Shown: piece after piece, positions 60,157-64,000 of the stretch
Position numbering within the stretch: the first letter of the stretch is position 1
Layout: each line of letters starts with the position of its first letter
Assembly: GCF_001458115.1 (NCBI RefSeq)
Contig: NZ_CZRP01000012.1
Coordinates: 914,934 to 978,933, forward strand
Direction of reading: 5' to 3'
Length of the DNA: 64,000 bases
Source: Gracilibacillus massiliensis
Lineage (GTDB): Bacteria > Bacillota > Bacilli > Bacillales > Amphibacillaceae
Program-made: the position numbers and the translations under genes
The notes under the pieces: generated by a model
The model's input: the letters and a program-made list of their open reading frames with translations, nothing else
Databases searched by the model: none
Told to the model about the DNA's origin: nothing

Positions 60157-60624
60157 ATGACAGTCGAAGTAGGACAAGCAGTACAAGATTTCGAGCTAAC
60201 GAACAATCAAGGTGAAACCGTAAAACTCTCTGATTATAAAGGTAAACATGTCGTACTTTACTTTTACCCGAAAGATGACACACCAGGATGTACAACAGAA
60301 GCATGTGATTTCCGTGACAATTACGAAAGCTTCCAAGACCTAAACGCTGTAATTTTAGGCGTAAGCCCTGACTCTGAAGAAAGCCATAAAAAATTCATCG
60401 ACAAACACGATCTTCCATTCGAATTATTAGTAGATGAAGAAAAAGAAGTAGCAGAACAATTCGGTGTTTGGCAATTAAAGAACAAATTCGGTAAAGAATA
60501 TATGGGAATTGTGCGCTCCACTTTTATTATCGATAAAGATGGTGTACTAAAGCAAGAATATCGCAATGTTCAAGTAAAAGGGCATGTTGAAAAAGCATTA
60601 AATTACATTCGTGAAGAGCTTTAA
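60157..60624 (+). CDS. bcp: Thiol peroxidase / peroxiredoxin, Bcp (YgaF) type
   Basis: Thioredoxin-dependent peroxidase of the PrxQ group. The 155 residues show FYPKDDTPGCTTEACDFRD with the peroxidatic cysteine at about residue 45 and the resolving cysteine five residues later, then STFIIDKDGVL. It lies between hemL and perR, as in B. subtilis (ygaF), which suggests a link to peroxide stress. Confidence 0.95.
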   Translation: MTVEVGQAVQDFELTNNQGETVKLSDYKGKHVVLYFYPKDDTPGCTTEACDFRDNYESFQDLNAVILGVSPDSEESHKKFIDKHDLPFELLVDEEKEVAEQFGVWQLKNKFGKEYMGIVRSTFIIDKDGVLKQEYRNVQVKGHVEKALNYIREEL

Positions 60625-60633
60625 ATAGAACGA

Positions 60634-60668
60634 AAAGTGTAAGCATTAGGAGTGCTTGCACTTTTTTT
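60634..60668 (+). terminator. Terminator after bcp
   Basis: AAGTGTAAGCA pairs with TGCTTGCACTT (one G-U pair), loop of 7, then a T-run. It starts 10 bases after the bcp stop. Confidence 0.85.
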
Positions 60669-60722
60669 GCACGTTTGTAAAATTAAAATCTAAGTGTTTT
60701 TTCATAGAAAGGAATGGATTAG

Positions 60723-61280
60723 ATGCGAATATATACAAGATCAGGTGATAAAGGAGAAACATCACTTATTTATGGACAACGCGTACCTAAAAGTCACATG
60801 CGTGTCGAAGCATATGGTACGTGTGATGAAGTAAATGCGGTGATTGGGCAGGCAATTAGTTACATCGAGCAAACGGAATTTCAAAACAAAGTAAAATTAA
60901 TAGAAGAATTACATTATGTTCAGACGATTTTATTTCATGTAGGTTCAGAATTTGCCACACCAAAAGGCAAAGAAGTAACCTGGAAATTGGAGCAACGCCA
61001 TATTGATCAACTGGAAGATCAGATAGACCAATGGCAAAAAAGTTTACCGGAATTACGAAATTTTATATTACCGTCAGGACATATCGCAGCAAGTTCTCTT
61101 CATCATGCACGAACGATCACAAGAAGAGCAGAGAGAATAGCGGTTAATTTACAAGAGGAATTAGGAGAATCATTAGCGATAAAATATTTAAATCGTTTAT
61201 CTGATTATCTTTTTGTTGTGGCAAGGACAGTGAATCATCAATTAAAAGTGGATGAACTTAATCTTAAAGCGGATATTTAA
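60723..61280 (+). CDS. Cob(I)alamin adenosyltransferase, PduO type
   Basis: Adenosylates corrinoids with ATP. The 185-residue helical protein starts with the ATP-binding TRSGDKGETSLIYGQR, has GTCDEVNAVIGQA and the C-terminal motif RTITRRAERIAVNL plus LNRLSDYLFVVAR. It stands alone between bcp and perR. B. subtilis has no such gene at this place, so it is an addition to the conserved order. Confidence 0.94.
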   Translation: MRIYTRSGDKGETSLIYGQRVPKSHMRVEAYGTCDEVNAVIGQAISYIEQTEFQNKVKLIEELHYVQTILFHVGSEFATPKGKEVTWKLEQRHIDQLEDQIDQWQKSLPELRNFILPSGHIAASSLHHARTITRRAERIAVNLQEELGESLAIKYLNRLSDYLFVVARTVNHQLKVDELNLKADI

Positions 61281-61320
61281 GCGATCAAGCATAAAATCGT
61301 CTTGAACTCGTATACTTATA

Positions 61321-61367
61321 TTGACAGAATAAGCATCTTAGGAGTACACTAATTATAAGAATTACAA
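61321..61367 (+). promoter_or_regulatory. perR promoter with PerR box
   Basis: TTGACA (61321-61326), 18-base spacer, TACACT (61345-61350). Starting three bases later, TTATAAGAATTACAA (61353-61367) matches the PerR box TTATAATNATTATAA at all but two positions. A box at the transcription start would give autorepression. Confidence 0.7.
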
Positions 61368-61455
61368 AGTAATAATTGTGTTAATACTGTTTCAATTGTA
61401 AATAACAGTTGATACACATATGTTTATTACAATATAGTAGGAGAAAGTGAGGTGC

Positions 61456-61905
61456 ATGACGGTGTCTGATCATATGCTGCAAGAAGCGGTGGATAAACTA
61501 AAATCTTCAGGCGTTCGAATTACACCACAACGTCATGCGGTGTTGGAGTTTTTATTAAATGCTGAGACTCACCCTACTGCTGATGATATTTATAAAGCGT
61601 TAGAAGGAAAATTTCCTAATATGAGTGTTGCAACCGTATATAATAATTTACGTGTCTTCCGAGAAATCGGCCTAGTTCGTGAATTAACGTATGGAGATTC
61701 TTCTAGTCGTTTTGATTGTAATACTTCAAAGCACTATCATATTATTTGTGAAAGTTGCGGAAAAATCGTTGACTTTCACTACCCAAGTCTTGATGAAGTG
61801 GAATCATTGGCAGAGCAAATTACAGGGTTTGATGTAAGTCATCATCGAATGGAAGTCTATGGTGTTTGCCAAGAATGCAAGAAAGACAAAAAACAAATCG
61901 TTTAA
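61456..61905 (+). CDS. perR: Peroxide-responsive repressor PerR (Fur family)
   Basis: The 149 residues match B. subtilis PerR closely: [14 protein letters not shown] winged helix, [28 protein letters not shown], metal site residues in [26 protein letters not shown] and [17 protein letters not shown]. The CxxC pairs bind structural zinc. ATG at 61456 is preferred over the GTG at 61447; a GTG two codons later (MT-V) is also possible. A strong PerR-type box precedes it. Confidence 0.95.
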   Translation: MTVSDHMLQEAVDKLKSSGVRITPQRHAVLEFLLNAETHPTADDIYKALEGKFPNMSVATVYNNLRVFREIGLVRELTYGDSSSRFDCNTSKHYHIICESCGKIVDFHYPSLDEVESLAEQITGFDVSHHRMEVYGVCQECKKDKKQIV

Positions 61906-61911
61906 ATATTT

Positions 61912-61943
61912 ACACACGTCGCAAATTTGCACGTGTGTTTTTT
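61912..61943 (+). terminator. Terminator after perR
   Basis: ACACACGT/ACGTGTGT stem (61912-61919, 61931-61938) with an 11-base loop and a T-run. Confidence 0.85.
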
Positions 61944-61963
61944 ATTGATTAATTATGGACTTC

Positions 61964-61994
61964 TAAAAAAACGCCGCTAATTAGTTAGCGACGT
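61964..61994 (-). terminator. Terminator of ygzB
   Basis: Minus-strand stem ACGTCGCTAA/TTAGCGGCGT (one G-U), loop CTAA, then seven T. The stem includes the ygzB stop codon. Confidence 0.85.
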
Positions 61995-62344
61995 TTCCTT
62001 TTAGAATTATAACTTTCATCAAATTCTTTCCCCTCTAAGCTCTTGTCTAATGTTAAAGGTTCTTTGCAATGCATACATGCGTCAACTCGTCCTAGCATTT
62101 TAGTCGGCTTCTCACAATTTGGACAGATAATCTGGACAGCCCTTGTCGATAGTAAACCGATCCAAAAATAAACTACCGTACTAAACACAATAGATAAAGT
62201 CCCTAATACCATAAAAATCAGCATTAACCATTCAATATCTTTAAAGATTAACCCTACATACATAATAACGAACCCGATAAAAACTAATGCTAAAGCAAAG
62301 GTTCTAATTCGATTTATTTTATTTTTATATGTTATATCCGCCAT
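61985..62344 (-). CDS. ygzB: YgzB-family membrane protein (DUF2614)
   Basis: From [18 protein letters not shown] the 119 residues have two spans (residues 15-35 and 43-68) and a zinc-ribbon-like tail with CPNC and CMHC, ending in basic KRKRR. It is convergent with perR exactly as ygzB in B. subtilis. No function is known. ATG at 62344 has a GGAGG site; the longer open frame has none. Confidence 0.9.
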   Translation of the reverse strand: MADITYKNKINRIRTFALALVFIGFVIMYVGLIFKDIEWLMLIFMVLGTLSIVFSTVVYFWIGLLSTRAVQIICPNCEKPTKMLGRVDACMHCKEPLTLDKSLEGKEFDESYNSKRKRR

Positions 62345-62560
62345 ACAACTTCCTCCAAAAACGTAATCTATTAATGAATGTAGTATAGCATATTTGTATT
62401 GGAATTGCTTGTCACGAAGTATATAGAGAAAAGCACTTATGTTTCTAATGGTGCTGATTTGGGTAAAAAGTAACAAAAGCAAAAAATGTGTTTTGAATTA
62501 GAGGGAATAGGCTATTTTTATCGAAATAATAATTATATGTATTTAGAGGGGGAGAAGCTA

Positions 62561-63442
62561 TTGGAAGATTTATTACGTCCTATTTATCAAGAACGGGCAA
62601 GTAACCGAAATACATTAGGGATTTTAATCATGGAAAAAAAGAGAACGATTAGCCCTGAAACGGATAATTTTGATTCGATTTTATTAGTGATTGTTAAGGA
62701 ATTAGAAGAAAAATGGCTAGTAAAACATTATGAATTTAAAGAACAATCAGCAGCACTCCATGTCATCGATTGTGATTTGTTACAAGAATGGATAGAAACA
62801 AGCACATACCGCAGAGCAGTCGAATGGATCATTAATGGAAGAATTATCTATGATCGTAATGAATATATTGCTCAACTGAAAGAAACACTTCGAATCTTTC
62901 CTCTAGAAAAACGAAAATTGCGTCTAGCAATAGAATTCTCAAAATTAACTAGAAGTTATAGTGAATCACGTAATCTATATGAAACTGGTCATTATCTGGA
63001 TGCTTATAGCCGATTGTTACGTTCGTTACATTATTTAGGAAGAATCGCTATTTTAGAAAAAGGTTATCATCCCGAAGTAATGGTATGGAGTCAGGTGAAA
63101 CGAATTGATCCAGAAGTATATAAGTTATATGAAGAACTCGTTCGGAGTACAGAAGAAACGAAAAAAAGAGTAGAATTAATGTTGCTTGCCATCGATTTTG
63201 CTATAAACAAACGAACGGATACATGTGCAGCACATTTAATTAATGTAATGAAGGAAAGTCAGGAACCATGGGGATTTGGTGAATTGAAGACACATCCTGA
63301 TGTAGCTCCTTATAAGTATGATTTGGTTAGTATGGTGGAATATCTTGTTTCAAAAGAAATTATTGAAGTTATATTGGAAGAAACCAAAAGTGAAACAATA
63401 CGTCACAGAAAGTATCAAGTAAATGATGCAAATAAGAAGTAG
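62561..63442 (+). CDS. ygxA: Nucleotidyltransferase-like protein YgxA
   Basis: The 293 residues (from TTG: LEDLLRPIYQERASN) resemble B. subtilis YgxA, annotated as nucleotidyltransferase-like with a helical C-terminal part (SYSESRNLYETGHYLDAYSRLLRSLH). The catalytic GS-x-D motif of active transferases is not obvious. The TTG start follows AGAGGGGGAG at the right distance and agrees with the homologue N terminus; the frame opens at 62486 but without a ribosome site. It lies directly before the rRNA operon, as in B. subtilis. Confidence 0.85.
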   Translation: MEDLLRPIYQERASNRNTLGILIMEKKRTISPETDNFDSILLVIVKELEEKWLVKHYEFKEQSAALHVIDCDLLQEWIETSTYRRAVEWIINGRIIYDRNEYIAQLKETLRIFPLEKRKLRLAIEFSKLTRSYSESRNLYETGHYLDAYSRLLRSLHYLGRIAILEKGYHPEVMVWSQVKRIDPEVYKLYEELVRSTEETKKRVELMLLAIDFAINKRTDTCAAHLINVMKESQEPWGFGELKTHPDVAPYKYDLVSMVEYLVSKEIIEVILEETKSETIRHRKYQVNDANKK

Positions 63443-63469
63443 GAGCTATCCAGCTTCTGCTTTTTTTTA
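63438..63469 (+). terminator. Terminator after ygxA
   Basis: AGTAGGAGCT pairs with AGCTTCTGCT (10 bp with two G-U), loop ATCC, then a T-run. The stem starts just before the ygxA stop. Confidence 0.8.
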
Positions 63470-63551
63470 TTTTTGAAAAAGGTGTCACCTATCTATTAGA
63501 ATAGGCATATACTGCTTTTGTTGGTGAAATTAATTAATATTGAATTTGTTG

Positions 63552-63694
63552 TTGACACTATATTGCTAAACGTGGTATATTATTAATCGTCGCTGAAAAC
63601 GACACACCAAAAAATATCATCTTAAAAACAACAAAATGAATGGAAAACTTCTTAAAGAAAAGTTGTTGACATCAACCGATGAGGATGATATGAT
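63552..63694 (+). promoter_or_regulatory. Tandem rRNA operon promoters P1 and P2
   Basis: P1: TTGACA (63552-63557), 18 bases, TATATT (63576-63581). P2: TTGACA (63666-63671), 17 bases, TATGAT (63689-63694), with a G about 7 bases later as probable start. Two promoters about 113 bases apart are the normal Bacillus rrn design. The 63443-63804 gap holds only these, the terminator and leader. Confidence 0.85.
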
Positions 63695-63700
63695 ATAAAA

Positions 63701-63738
63701 GCTGTCGCAAAAGACAGCAACATTGATCTTTGAAAACT
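63701..63738 (+). promoter_or_regulatory. rRNA leader hairpin and boxA-like antitermination site
   Basis: GCTGTC-GCAAAA-GACAGC hairpin (63701-63718), then TGATCTTTGAAAACT (63724-63738), similar to the Bacillus boxA region TGTTCTTTGAAAACT before 16S genes. Confidence 0.65.
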
Positions 63739-63804
63739 GAACAAAACAACCAGTATGATAGAAACATGAAACAAGCCAGTTTGATAAACTGTGCGCAAGA
63801 CAAC

Positions 63805-64000
63805 TTTATTGAGAGTTTGATCTTGGCTCAGGACGAACGCTGGCGGCGTGCCTAATACATGCAAGTCGAGCGCGGGAAGCGAACGGAATCCTTCGGGAGG
63901 AAGTTCGTGGAACGAGCGGCGGACGGGTGAGTAACACGTGGGCAACCTACCTGTAAGACTGGGATAACCCCGGGAAACCGGGGCTAATACCGGCTTAAAG
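63805..64000 (+). rRNA. 16S ribosomal RNA, 5' part (cut by window edge)
   Basis: Starts TTTATTGAGAGTTTGATC and continues with GGCTCAGGACGAACGCTGGC, GGCGTGCCTAATACATGCAA, GACGGGTGAGTAACACGTGG, all conserved 16S segments of Firmicutes. About 196 bases are present. The base after GAGTTTGATC is T where nearly all bacteria have C (ATCTTGGCTCAG instead of ATCCTGGCTCAG). Confidence 0.97.

Noticed and set aside
63701..63718. rRNA leader hairpin GCTGTCGCAAAAGACAGC resembles the IS end GGGGCTGTCGCAAAATGC
   Set aside because: A 12-base match without flanking similarity; the leader hairpin is an ordinary rrn feature, so probably chance.

Overview
This is low-GC DNA of an endospore-forming member of the Bacillaceae (Firmicutes). 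It carries spoIIGA-sigE-sigG and spoVD, a B. subtilis-like pyr operon, a division and cell-wall (dcw) cluster, the ylm cluster and a Bacillus-type rRNA operon. Protein sequences and gene order resemble B. subtilis but are clearly divergent. The repeats suggest the halotolerant Oceanobacillus/Gracilibacillus side of the family, which is an inference only.

Layout. 1-10.8 kb: pyr operon on the minus strand, pyrR-pyrP-pyrB-pyrC-carA-carB-pyrK-pyrD-pyrF(partial). It has a sigma-A promoter and two PyrR-type attenuators, one before pyrR and one before pyrP. 10.8-19.9 kb: rluD-type synthase and lspA, a dispersed repeat, ileS with an isoleucine T-box, then divIVA, ylmH, ylmG, sepF, ylmE, ylmD and ylmC. 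20-26.1 kb: a YfhD-type small protein, a repeat carrying a group II intron, sigG, sigE, spoIIGA and an intact repeat. 26.2-42.8 kb: dcw cluster on the minus strand, mraZ-rsmH-ftsL-pbpB-spoVD-murE-mraY-murD-spoVE-divIB-ylxW-ylxX-sbp-ftsA-ftsZ. murG and murB are absent from their usual place between spoVE and divIB. 42.9-52.7 kb: accessory and rearranged DNA. A repeat is broken by an IS1182-type element and by an 850-bp ORF-less, group II intron-like element. Next come two identical 1877-bp IS copies in inverted orientation around a ygaE-like membrane gene and an MFS transporter, then a small dispersed repeat. 52.7-64 kb: DUF3231 and DUF2512 genes, hemL (gsaB), a Bce-type ABC transporter with its two-component system, a small potassium channel, bcp, a PduO-type adenosyltransferase, perR, ygzB and ygxA, then the start of an rRNA operon.

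How the genes work together. The left part makes UMP under PyrR/UMP attenuation. The middle builds septum and peptidoglycan (lipid I synthesis, FtsZ ring, SpoVE/PBP pairs) and contains the mother-cell and forespore sigma factors. The right part handles tetrapyrrole synthesis, peroxide stress and antimicrobial-peptide detoxification.

The most unusual content is a family of roughly 540-bp non-coding elements, four copies here. Each is two large hairpins in mirror orientation around an AT-rich spacer. The best copy has perfect 23-bp terminal inverted repeats. They act as landing sites for other mobile DNA. The dcw-to-ygaE junction, which joins loci that are far apart in B. subtilis, falls in the cluster of these elements and ISs.
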